Positions 1 through 8,587 of a stretch of 33,441 nt of DNA are shown piece after piece (the first letter of the stretch is position 1; each line of letters opens with the position of its first letter). The stretch comes from Burkholderiaceae bacterium (GTDB taxonomy: Bacteria; Pseudomonadota; Gammaproteobacteria; Burkholderiales; Burkholderiaceae_C): positions 1-33,441 of the forward strand of contig JAQUDN010000013.1 in NCBI GenBank assembly GCA_028685665.1, written 5' to 3'. The position numbers and the translations under genes were made by a program. Below the pieces are notes generated by a model. The model had not been told where the DNA came from, ran no database searches, and saw only the letters and a program-made list of their open reading frames with translations.

Positions 1-137
1 GGCGTGTGCGGCCAGCCGAATGCGCCCCAGGCGCCGGCCGCCAGGACCAGGCCGCCGGCGGCCAGGGCCGTCCCGTGGGCGGTGGAGGGGGTGCGGGGGG
101 GCCGCGGGGGGCGGGAAGCGCGGGCACGGTGCGACAT
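1..137 (-). CDS. N-terminus of a gene running off the left edge; putative membrane-anchored or exported protein (MSHRARASRPPRPPRTPSTAHGTALAAGGLVLAAGAWGAFGWPHT...)
   Basis: Minus-strand ATG at 137 stays open to the window edge and encodes a basic N-terminus followed by a hydrophobic stretch. No clear RBS; GC-rich. Confidence 0.35.
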   Translation of the reverse strand, partial: MSHRARASRPPRPPRTPSTAHGTALAAGGLVLAAGAWGAFGWPHT

Positions 138-317
138 GGTCAGGCCAGAAGATCGGGGGGCGGGCCGCCGGGATGGCCCCGGCCCCGTGAGGTCGGCATC
201 CTAACGCCGGCGGGCCGCGGCGGCGCGCGGCTACACTCGCCCGGCGGCGAAACGGCGCTTTCCTGCCTTGGCCTGGCATCGCTGACACCCCGACTGGCTC
301 TGCACCTTCCACCCACC

Positions 318-2048
318 ATGACCCTCTCTCTTTTGGCCTCCCCGATGGACCCCGTCCCTGTAGCACGTCCGCCTGCGCAGCGCCTGGGCGAGCTGCTGGT
401 GCAGGCCGGCAAGCTCGGTGCCCGGGATCTGGAGCGGGCGCTGAACGCCCAGCAGGAGCTGGGCGGCATGCTGGGCCGGGTGCTGGTGCAGTTGGGGCTG
501 GTGTCGGAAATCGATGTCGTCCAGGCCCTGTCGCGCCAGCTGGGCGTGCCCCATGTGGCAGCCGATGCGTTTCCCGACCTCCTGCCCGAGGTGCCGGGCT
601 TGCTGGCCGACTTCCTGCACACCCATGCGGTGTGCCCGCTGGCGGTGCAGGACGGGCAGCTGCAGGTGGCCATGGCCGTGCCCCAGGATGCGTTCGTGCT
701 CAAGGCCCTGCGCCTGGCGACGGGCTTGTCGATCCAGCCGCACATCGCCACCGATGCCGACATCGAGCGCGCCCTGACGCCCCCGGTGGACGAAGAGGCC
801 GCAGAGGAGGGCGAGGGCGGCCTGGGCGATGGGGATTCCGGCGATTTCGTCGAGCACCTCAAGGACCTGGCCAGCGAGGCCCCGGTGATCCGGCTGGTCA
901 ACGCCATCATCGGCCGGGTCACGGACTTGCGTGCCTCCGACATCCACCTGGAACCCTTCGACGATGGCCTGCATGTGCGCTACCGCGTGGACGGTGTGAT
1001 CCACGCCGGCGAGCTGGTGCCGCCGCGCCACAGCGCCGCCGTCAATTCGCGCGTCAAGCTGCTGGCCCATCTGGACATTGCCGAACGCCGCCTGCCGCAG
1101 GACGGCCGCATCAAGACCCGCGTCAAAGGGCGCGAACTGGACCTGCGTGTCTCCACCGTGCCCACCGTGCATGGCGAAAGCGTGGTCATGCGCGTGCTCG
1201 ACCGGGCCAGCGTGCGCTTCAGCCTCGAAGACATGGGCTTTGCGCCCGACACGCTCCAGCGTTTCAATGCCTTGCTGGCCCGCCCGCACGGCATCCTGCT
1301 GGTCACTGGGCCCACGGGTTCGGGCAAGACCACCACGCTGTACGCCGCGCTGTCCAAGCTCGATGCCGACACGCAAAAGATCATCACCGTTGAGGACCCG
1401 GTCGAATACCAGCTCGAAGGCATCAACCAGATCCAGGTGCATGCGCAGATCAACCTGAGCTTTGCGAATGCGCTGCGCTCCATCCTGCGCCAGGACCCCG
1501 ACATCATCATGATCGGCGAAATGCGCGATGGCGAAACAGCCCAAATTGCCGTGCAGTCCGCGCTGACCGGGCACTTGGTGCTATCTACTTTGCACACCAA
1601 TACGGCAGCCGGTGCGGTGATCCGCATGCAGGACATGGGGGTCGAGCCCTACCTGATCACCTCGGCCGTGAACGGTGTGCTGGCCCAGCGCCTTGTGCGC
1701 ACGCTGTGCGGGCATTGCAAAGAGGCCTATGTGCCTCTGCCCGAAGAAGCCGCCAGCACGGGCCTCGACCGTTTTGCGGCGCCTGACCAGCCGATTTACC
1801 GCGCCGTGGGGTGCGAGCATTGCCGGGGCTCCGGTTACCGGGGCCGCACCGGCATCCATGAACTGCTGACGCTCGATGAGCCGATGCGCAGGGCCATCAT
1901 CGACGGGCGCGATGCCAACACGCTGCACACGCTGGCGTCCCAGAGCGGCATGCTGAGCCTGCACGAAGACGGCTTGCGCAAGGTGGCGGCCGGCCACACC
2001 AGCCTGGACGAGTTGTCCCGCGTCACCCAGGACCAGACCGATGCCTGA
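318..2048 (+). CDS. gspE: Type II secretion ATPase GspE
   Basis: Walker A GPTGSGKTTT, Walker B-like DPDIIMIGEMRDGETA, LVLSTLHTN, and a CxxC...CxxC zinc motif (CGHC / CEHC). Start set to ATG 318 rather than the ORF-track start at 6. Confidence 0.96.
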   Translation: MTLSLLASPMDPVPVARPPAQRLGELLVQAGKLGARDLERALNAQQELGGMLGRVLVQLGLVSEIDVVQALSRQLGVPHVAADAFPDLLPEVPGLLADFLHTHAVCPLAVQDGQLQVAMAVPQDAFVLKALRLATGLSIQPHIATDADIERALTPPVDEEAAEEGEGGLGDGDSGDFVEHLKDLASEAPVIRLVNAIIGRVTDLRASDIHLEPFDDGLHVRYRVDGVIHAGELVPPRHSAAVNSRVKLLAHLDIAERRLPQDGRIKTRVKGRELDLRVSTVPTVHGESVVMRVLDRASVRFSLEDMGFAPDTLQRFNALLARPHGILLVTGPTGSGKTTTLYAALSKLDADTQKIITVEDPVEYQLEGINQIQVHAQINLSFANALRSILRQDPDIIMIGEMRDGETAQIAVQSALTGHLVLSTLHTNTAAGAVIRMQDMGVEPYLITSAVNGVLAQRLVRTLCGHCKEAYVPLPEEAASTGLDRFAAPDQPIYRAVGCEHCRGSGYRGRTGIHELLTLDEPMRRAIIDGRDANTLHTLASQSGMLSLHEDGLRKVAAGHTSLDELSRVTQDQTDA

Positions 2049-3300
2049 TTTCCTCTGGAAAGCCGCCTCGGCCCGGGGGCAGGTGCAAGAAGGCCGCCTG
2101 ACCGCCGCCAGCGTGGCCCAGGCCATGCAGCAGTTGCGGGCCCAGGGCCTCACGCCCCTGCGCGTCGAAGACGCGGCCTCGGCGGCCAGCCTGTCGGCGG
2201 CGGCAGACGGTCCCAATCCCTTTGCTGGGGCCGTGCAGGCCGCCAACCACCGCAAGGCCAAAGGCCCGGTCACCCCGGTCGATGTGCAGGCCCTCACTTC
2301 CGAGCTGGCCATCATGCTGCGTGCCGGGCTGGCGCTCGACAACGCCCTGCGCGTGCTGATCGAAATGAGCCACAAGCCCTCGGTGGCCCAGCTGCTGCAG
2401 GGCATTCTCGACTCCGTCAAGGGCGGAACGCCCCTGAGCCGCGCGCTGGCCGAGCACCGGGCGCTGTTCGGGGATTTCTACATCAATATGGTGCGTTCGG
2501 GCGAAGCCAGCGGGCAGATGGCCGGCGTGCTGGCCCGCCTGGTCGAGCACATGGAGCGCCAGCGCGCGCTGCGCGACAACATCATCTCGGCCACCATGTA
2601 CCCCGCCATCCTCCTGGGGGTGGCGGTGCTCTCGCTGGTGGTGATGCTGGGCTTTGTGGTGCCGCAGTTTGAAAAGCTGTTCACCGACATGGGCGATGCG
2701 CTGCCCCTGCCGACCCGCATCGTCATGGCCCTGGGCCAGGGGTTCAGCCAATACGGCCTGCTGATCGGCCTGGGGGCGTTTGTGATGTTTCTGGGGGCGC
2801 GCCGCTGGCTGCGCTCGCCGGGGGGGCGCCGCTGGTGGCAGGTGCGCCTGCTGCGCCTGCCCATCCTGGGCCGCTTGGGGCTGCAGTACGAGCTGACCCT
2901 GTTTGCCCGTTCGCTGGGCACCTTGCTCGGCAACGGGGTGCCTTTGCTCACGGCCTTGAACATCGCCACCGAAACCGTGGGCAATGCCGTGCTGCGCGAA
3001 CCGCTGGTGAAGGTGGCCCCCCGCGTCAAGGAAGGGGCCCGGGTGGTCGACGCCGTGGCCGCGACCGGTGTCTTCGAGCCCCTGGCGATCAACCTGATCC
3101 GCGTGGGCGAGGAAACCGGGCGCATCGGTCCGATGATGCTGGAGCTCGCAAATATATTGAACCGCGAGGTCGAAATCGGCATCAAACGCGCCCTCACCTT
3201 GATCGAACCCGTGCTCATCCTTGTGCTCGGCGTGCTGATCGCCTCGATCATTGTCTCGATCTTGCTGGGCATCATGTCCATCAACGACCTCGCGATATAA
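2041..3300 (+). CDS. gspF: Type II secretion inner-membrane platform protein GspF
   Basis: GspF/PilC family: two homologous halves with TM segments, C-terminal EPVLILVLGVLIASIIVSILLGI; overlaps gspE by 8 nt. Confidence 0.95.
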   Translation: MPDFLWKAASARGQVQEGRLTAASVAQAMQQLRAQGLTPLRVEDAASAASLSAAADGPNPFAGAVQAANHRKAKGPVTPVDVQALTSELAIMLRAGLALDNALRVLIEMSHKPSVAQLLQGILDSVKGGTPLSRALAEHRALFGDFYINMVRSGEASGQMAGVLARLVEHMERQRALRDNIISATMYPAILLGVAVLSLVVMLGFVVPQFEKLFTDMGDALPLPTRIVMALGQGFSQYGLLIGLGAFVMFLGARRWLRSPGGRRWWQVRLLRLPILGRLGLQYELTLFARSLGTLLGNGVPLLTALNIATETVGNAVLREPLVKVAPRVKEGARVVDAVAATGVFEPLAINLIRVGEETGRIGPMMLELANILNREVEIGIKRALTLIEPVLILVLGVLIASIIVSILLGIMSINDLAI

Positions 3301-3324
3301 TTTTTTTTTGTTCAGGAAGCTCTC

Positions 3325-3765
3325 ATGGTCAATCGTTTCAAGCGCATGCGCAAAGCCCCCGCAAAGGGTTTCACGCTGATTGAACTGCTGGTGGTACTGG
3401 CCATCCTGACCCTGCTGGCGGGCTTGGTGGGCCCCCGTGTCTTGAGCCAGTTCGGTGGTGCCAAGACCAAGACAGCCGCCCTGCAGATCGCCGACATCGA
3501 CAAGGCCCTGGAGCTGTTCAAGCTCGATGTGGGTCGCTACCCCTCCAATGAAGAAGGCCTGGATGCGCTGCTCAAGCGCCCCGGCGGCGCTGCCACCTGG
3601 ACCGGCCCTTACCTCAAGAGCGCCTCGGTGCCCACCGACCCCTGGAGCCGTCCTTACCGCTTCGCCAACCCTGGCCCCAACGGCGGCATCGAGATCCTGT
3701 CCCTGGGCGCGGACGGCGCTCCCGGCGGCGAGGGTGAAAACGCCGACGTGCGCAACAACCCCTGA
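3325..3765 (+). CDS. gspG: Major pseudopilin GspG
   Basis: Prepilin motif KGFTLIELLVVLAIL, GspG-typical GRYPSNEEGLDAL, DPWSRPYRF and a C-terminal ADGAPGGEGENADV region. Confidence 0.96.
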   Translation: MVNRFKRMRKAPAKGFTLIELLVVLAILTLLAGLVGPRVLSQFGGAKTKTAALQIADIDKALELFKLDVGRYPSNEEGLDALLKRPGGAATWTGPYLKSASVPTDPWSRPYRFANPGPNGGIEILSLGADGAPGGEGENADVRNNP

Positions 3766-3791
3766 TTTTTTCTCGCTCGAAAGGCCTTTCG

Positions 3792-4241
3792 GTGCGGCGT
3801 GCGCGCGGCTTCACCCTGGTGGAGCTGCTGGTGGTCCTGGCCATCATGTCCTTGCTGATCGGCCTGGCGCCCCTGGCTTACCAGCGCTTGCGCGAATCCT
3901 CCCAATACCGTGACGTCCTGCGCACCATGATGTCGGACATGCGATCGGCCCGGCAGCAGGCCTTGTCCTCGCGCACCGAGGTCCGCTTTGTGCTGGACCT
4001 GGGTCGGCGCAGCTACGGGGTCGAGGGCCGTCCCGTGCGCCAGGTGCCGGAGGCTTTCCGGGTGCAGGCTGCGGTGGCGGGCATCGAATTGGCGCCCCAG
4101 GGCGTCGCGGCCATCCGTTTCTTGCCCGACGGTGGGGCCACGGGCGGCAGCATCGACATTGCCCGGGCGTCCGGCGGCGGTGTTCGCCTGCGGGTCGATT
4201 GGCTTTCGGGGCGTGTCACCCAGGAGGCCTTGCTGCCATGA
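3792..4241 (+). CDS. gspH: Minor pseudopilin GspH
   Basis: Prepilin motif RGFTLVELLVVLAIMSLLIG directly after gspG; GTG start at 3792. Confidence 0.88.
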   Translation: MRRARGFTLVELLVVLAIMSLLIGLAPLAYQRLRESSQYRDVLRTMMSDMRSARQQALSSRTEVRFVLDLGRRSYGVEGRPVRQVPEAFRVQAAVAGIELAPQGVAAIRFLPDGGATGGSIDIARASGGGVRLRVDWLSGRVTQEALLP

Positions 4242-4660
4242 GGCCGTCCCGGCGCAGGCTCCAGAGGGGCTTGTCCTTGCTGGAGGTGCTGGTGGCGTTT
4301 GCCATCATGGCCATCGCCTTGGGCATGCTCTACAAAACCATGGGCAGCAGCGCGCGCAGCATCGGGGACGCCGGGCAGTACCAGCGTGCGGTGCTGGTCG
4401 CCGAGTCGTTGCTGGCGGCGCGCGATGCGGTGGCGCCCGAGGGCTGGAACGAGAGCGGGGAGTCGGCCGGCATGGGCTGGCAGGTGCGCACCGAACCCTA
4501 TCCCACAGCGGCCAGCCGGGCCAACCCCGACATGGTGCCGCTGCATGCCCTCTATATGACCGTGCAGTGGACCGAGCGGGGCTTGCAGCGCCAAGTGCAG
4601 TTGCAGACCCTGCGCCCGCAGCGCACCCGGCCGGCAGGCCCCCCGGGGGGGGCGCGATGA
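4238..4660 (+). CDS. gspI: Minor pseudopilin GspI
   Basis: RGLSLLEVLVAFAIMAIALGML prepilin motif; ATG 4238 overlaps the gspH stop. Confidence 0.9.
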   Translation: MRPSRRRLQRGLSLLEVLVAFAIMAIALGMLYKTMGSSARSIGDAGQYQRAVLVAESLLAARDAVAPEGWNESGESAGMGWQVRTEPYPTAASRANPDMVPLHALYMTVQWTERGLQRQVQLQTLRPQRTRPAGPPGGAR

Positions 4661-5337
4661 CCGCGCGTTTCTCGAGGGCATCGGGGCGGGCGCTGCGGGG
4701 TGGCGGCTTTACGCTGCTGGAAATCCTTGTCACCCTGGCCTTGCTGTCCTTGCTCTTGCTGGGCATGGCGTCGTCGCTGCGCACCATGGCCCAGACCGAA
4801 GAGCGTGTGGACCAGCGCCTGGGCCAGGCCGACGAAATGCGCGTGGCCGTGGGCTTTGTGCGCACCACCCTGGGCCGCGTTTCCATGCGCCCGACGGGGG
4901 CGCCACCCCAGGAAGGGGTGAGCCCCTATGGGTTTGTCGGCCAGCCAGACCATGTGGCCTGGATCGGCATCATGCCGGCGCGGCACGGGGCCGGTGGGCG
5001 CTACTTCTTTCGCCTGGGCCTGGAGGCCGTTCAGGGCCGTTCTGCCTTGGTGATCCGCTTTGTCCCTTGGTCGGATGCCCCCGCGTTTCCCGATTGGGCG
5101 CAAGCCGAGTCCCGGGTGCTGGTGCAGGACGTGCTGGGTTTGGCGCTGACTTACGAAGATGGGCGCCAGTTCGAGCCGGCATGGCAGCCCCTGTGGCAAC
5201 GCACCGACAGCCTGCCCGAGCGGGTGCGCATCGATCTGCAGACCCGCACCGGGGTGTGGCCGCTGTGGGTCGTGCCCCTGCGCACCCTGCCGGCCAGTGC
5301 GCGTGGCACGGGCCGTTTTGCGATGGGACCGGAATGA
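4657..5337 (+). CDS. gspJ: Minor pseudopilin GspJ
   Basis: GGFTLLEILVTLALLSLLLLGM prepilin motif; ATGA overlap with gspI. Confidence 0.9.
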   Translation: MTARFSRASGRALRGGGFTLLEILVTLALLSLLLLGMASSLRTMAQTEERVDQRLGQADEMRVAVGFVRTTLGRVSMRPTGAPPQEGVSPYGFVGQPDHVAWIGIMPARHGAGGRYFFRLGLEAVQGRSALVIRFVPWSDAPAFPDWAQAESRVLVQDVLGLALTYEDGRQFEPAWQPLWQRTDSLPERVRIDLQTRTGVWPLWVVPLRTLPASARGTGRFAMGPE

Positions 5338-6197
5338 GCGCGCGCAGGCCCAAAGCCCCTTCAGCGCGCCGTGGCGTGGCCTTGATTGCCGTGCTCTGGA
5401 TCGTCGCTGCGCTCAGCATCATCGTCACCGGCGTGGTGTACGCCGTGCGGGGCGAGCTGCGTCAGGTGTCGGTGGCCCGGCAGGCGGTGGAGGCCGTGGC
5501 GCTGGGCGAGGCCGCCATCACCCTGGTCTTGCAAGACATGCGTGCCGCCCCCCAGCGGTCGGCGGCCCTGGCGCGCGTGGACACGGTGTTTGCGAACCGG
5601 AGCATTCCGGTCGAGGTGATGCCGCTCACGGGCCTGATCGACGTCAGCAGTGCGTCCGAGGCCTTGCTGGCCCAGCTGTACCGGGTGGCGGGCGGTTTGC
5701 CGCAGGCCCAGGCCCAAGCCCTGGCCGCGGCGACCCTGGAAACCCGCAACCAGCGCGATGGCCGGGGGCGTCCCCTGGGCTTCGAGGCGGTTCAAGACCT
5801 GGTGCGCGTACCGGGCATGGCGTACGACCTCTATGCTAGACTTTTGCCGCTTATCACCGCCGAGTCACAAGGCGCCGGCCAGGTCAATGCCCTGGCGGCC
5901 CCGGCCGATGTGCTGACGGTGCTGGCCAACGGCAATGCGGAGCGTGCGGGGAGCCTTGCCACAGCACGTGCCACGAACCCGCAAGGCACGGTGGACACCA
6001 CGGCCCTGCAGGCCGAGTTTGTGGCCAACACTTCTTCCTCGCGTTACCGCTTGATGGCCTATGTGCCGACCGCAGACGGTGCCACGGTGGCCGTCTCGCG
6101 GAGCGTGGACCTGCGGCCCGACAGCCGCGCGGGCCTGCCCTGGCGCTTTTTTCATGCAGAACACTGGACCATCGTCCCGCCTCGCCGGGGTTTTTGA
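5334..6197 (+). CDS. gspK: Minor pseudopilin GspK
   Basis: RRGVALIAVLWIVAALSIIVTGVVYAVRGELR N-terminus typical of GspK; ATGA overlap with gspJ. Confidence 0.92.
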   Translation: MSARRPKAPSARRGVALIAVLWIVAALSIIVTGVVYAVRGELRQVSVARQAVEAVALGEAAITLVLQDMRAAPQRSAALARVDTVFANRSIPVEVMPLTGLIDVSSASEALLAQLYRVAGGLPQAQAQALAAATLETRNQRDGRGRPLGFEAVQDLVRVPGMAYDLYARLLPLITAESQGAGQVNALAAPADVLTVLANGNAERAGSLATARATNPQGTVDTTALQAEFVANTSSSRYRLMAYVPTADGATVAVSRSVDLRPDSRAGLPWRFFHAEHWTIVPPRRGF

Positions 6198-6206
6198 ATA
6201 CTGACC

Positions 6207-7304
6207 ATGTCCTCCACTTCCCCATCCCCGCGGGCTTACCAGGTGGACCTGCGCGTCCTTTGGCAGGGCCTGCGCCAGTCTTTGAAGGGCTTGCCGGATT
6301 CGGCCTGCCTGTCCTGGCTCACGCCCGACCTTCCGGTGCGCGTGCACCACGCCCACGGAACCGAGGCCGTCTGGCGCGGCGGGCGGGCTCTTGGCGCCTT
6401 TCCCAAGCCGGTGGCTTTCGAGGCCTTGGAGATTCCGGACGATCTGCTGCTGCGGCGCACGCTGGCCATGCCCGATCTGGCCCCTGCGCAAATCGCCGAG
6501 GCCGTGGCCCTCGAAATCCACAGCGCCAGCCCCTTCGCGCCCGAAGACACCGTGGGCGGCTTTGCCTCCCGTGCGGCACCCGCTGGCGGGCTGCACATCG
6601 ACATCGTGCTGGCCTCGCGCAAGCAACTGAGCGCCTATGTCGAGGCCCAGCAGGCGCGCCTCAAGGTCCCGGCCACCGCCGAGGTCTGGGCTTTCAGCCC
6701 TGCGGGCGCCCCGGTGACCCTGCCGGGCTGGGGCGAAGCCCGCCGCACGGGGCAGGCCGTTCTGCGCCGCCGCCTGGGGTATGGCTTGCTGGCCAGCGCC
6801 CTGGCCCTGGCCTGCGCCATCGCCATCACCCCCACAGCCCAGTTGCGCCTGCGCGCCATCGAGGCGGTGTATGCCTATGACGATGTCTTTGCGCGCACCA
6901 AACCCCTGGTGGGCCAGCGCGAGGTGTTTGTCCGCACCGTCGAAGAGCTCGACACCGTGCGCGGCCTGCTGACCGAGCGCGCCGACCCCCTCAAGGTCCT
7001 GGAGCTCCTGACCAGGGTGCTGCCCGACGACACCTCGCTGCAAACCCTCCAGCTCCAGGGCCTGAAGGTCACCCTGCTGGGCTTGACGGCCAACGCCGCG
7101 GCGTTGATGCAGTTGCTGGGCTCCCAGGAAGGCATCAAGGACGTCAAAGCCCCTTCGGCCGCCACACGCAACCCGGGCGCGACCGCCGAAGTCTTCAATA
7201 TCGAGTTCCAGCTCGACCCTGCGGTGTACGGACTGGCCGTCGTGCCGGCGCCGGCCCCCGATCCGGCCGCTCCTGCCGAGCCTGCCCCGGCCCGTCCGCA
7301 ATAG
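6207..7304 (+). CDS. gspL: Type II secretion assembly platform protein GspL
   Basis: Position in operon; PilN/GspL-like organisation with cytoplasmic domain, one TM near RRLGYGLLASALALACAIAI, then a periplasmic domain. Confidence 0.85.
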   Translation: MSSTSPSPRAYQVDLRVLWQGLRQSLKGLPDSACLSWLTPDLPVRVHHAHGTEAVWRGGRALGAFPKPVAFEALEIPDDLLLRRTLAMPDLAPAQIAEAVALEIHSASPFAPEDTVGGFASRAAPAGGLHIDIVLASRKQLSAYVEAQQARLKVPATAEVWAFSPAGAPVTLPGWGEARRTGQAVLRRRLGYGLLASALALACAIAITPTAQLRLRAIEAVYAYDDVFARTKPLVGQREVFVRTVEELDTVRGLLTERADPLKVLELLTRVLPDDTSLQTLQLQGLKVTLLGLTANAAALMQLLGSQEGIKDVKAPSAATRNPGATAEVFNIEFQLDPAVYGLAVVPAPAPDPAAPAEPAPARPQ

Positions 7305-7347
7305 GCCCCCACGGCATGCGCTCCGACTGCACCACCAAGCCCCCGCT

Positions 7348-7896
7348 ATGAGACTGACTTTTCCCAAAGAAACCGCTGCCGTGCTCCTGCTGGCCTGCGC
7401 CGTGGCGCTGCCGCTGGCCATCGGGGGCGTCTATGTCTACCAAAAACACCAGTGGGCCGAGGCCCGCATGGCCGAGCTGGCGCCCCGCCACGCCCGGCTG
7501 TTGGGCATCGAGGCCCAGCGCGACAACCTGGCCCAGGCCCAGGCCGCAGCCCAAGAGCGTCTGGCGCTGTATATCTACCCCGCCGACCAGGATGCCAATA
7601 CCACCGGCAACGAGGTCCAGCAGCGCGTGCGCAGCCTGCTGACCGCCGCAGGCCTGCAAATTGCCAGCAGCCAGGTGCTGCCGCTCAAGGAAGAAAAAAG
7701 TTTTGAACGCATTCCGCTCTCGGTGCGTGCCGAAGGCGAAATGCTCGCCGTGCAAGGCGCCCTGGCGGGTCTGGCAGAACAAAAACCGGCCATTCTGGTG
7801 GATGCCATGGTGGTCCAGGGCTACGGTGCCCCGGTCAACGGCGTGCAGCGCTTGTCCGTGCAGTTGAGCCTGTCGGTGTTGCGGAGCCGTTCATGA
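7348..7896 (+). CDS. gspM: Type II secretion protein GspM
   Basis: Short protein with an N-terminal TM (AVLLLACAVALPLAIGGVYVY) and coiled segment, between gspL and gspN/C. Confidence 0.85.
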   Translation: MRLTFPKETAAVLLLACAVALPLAIGGVYVYQKHQWAEARMAELAPRHARLLGIEAQRDNLAQAQAAAQERLALYIYPADQDANTTGNEVQQRVRSLLTAAGLQIASSQVLPLKEEKSFERIPLSVRAEGEMLAVQGALAGLAEQKPAILVDAMVVQGYGAPVNGVQRLSVQLSLSVLRSRS

Positions 7897-8540
7897 AGCG
7901 CCACGCCATCGCCTTGTTGCTCGGACTGAACGGTGCCCTCGCGCTGGGCCTGGCGGCCCTGTGGATCGGGCCCGATGGGCAGGTGCAACACATCCACTGG
8001 ACCGCTCCCGAGCCGGTCAAGACCGACTACACCCAGATGCTGGTGCCCCTGCCCGAGCGCAGCCGGGTCGATACCAGCCGCTTCTTGGTGCTGCTCGAAC
8101 GCCCCTTGTTTGCCCAAACCCGCCGCCCACCCCCTCCGCCACCGCCGCCCGCGCCCCCTCCGCCGGTCGACACCCTGCGCACCGCCCGCCTGTTGGGGGT
8201 GCTGGAGTCGGGCCCCACGGGCACGGTGATCTTGAACCTGGACGGCAGAAACCGCCGCGTCCGCCTCAAAGAGGCCATCGAGGGCTGGACGCTGCAATCC
8301 ATCCAGGGGCGCAGCGCCACCTTCACCAACCGGGGCGAAACCCGCATGCTGCAATTGATGCGCGGCAACGTCTCGACTTACACCGGCCAGCCTTTGGCAC
8401 CCCCTCCGGCCCCTCCGCCTCCCGCGCCTGCGGCCAATGCCCCCCAGGCGGCTGCCCCCGCGGCCTCTGCCCCACCGCCTGCGCCGGCCCCTGCACCCGC
8501 TGCGGGCCGCAGAAGCCGCTTTTCCATGGGGCCAGGGTAG
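7893..8540 (+). CDS. GspN/GspC-like bitopic protein with an HR-like periplasmic domain and Pro-rich linkers
   Basis: N-terminal TM, linker RRPPPPPPPPAPPPP, then LLGVLESGPTGTVILNLDGRNRRVRLKEAIEGWTLQSIQGRSATF resembling the GspC/PilP homology region; located just before gspD. Confidence 0.8.
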   Translation: MKRHAIALLLGLNGALALGLAALWIGPDGQVQHIHWTAPEPVKTDYTQMLVPLPERSRVDTSRFLVLLERPLFAQTRRPPPPPPPPAPPPPVDTLRTARLLGVLESGPTGTVILNLDGRNRRVRLKEAIEGWTLQSIQGRSATFTNRGETRMLQLMRGNVSTYTGQPLAPPPAPPPPAPAANAPQAAAPAASAPPPAPAPAPAAGRRSRFSMGPG

Positions 8541-8587
8541 CGAGAAGCCTGCCTGGAGCCATCCTTTACCGCTTTCCTTTTGCTGCC

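Noticed and set aside
6-317. N-terminal extension of the gspE ORF in the track
   Set aside because: Gly/Arg/Ala-rich, not GspE-like; ATG 318 begins a sensible GspE N-terminus.
8128-8165. Poly-proline-encoding repeat as a CRISPR or microsatellite
   Set aside because: Explained as the Pro-rich linker of the GspN/C-like protein; no repeat-spacer architecture anywhere in the window.
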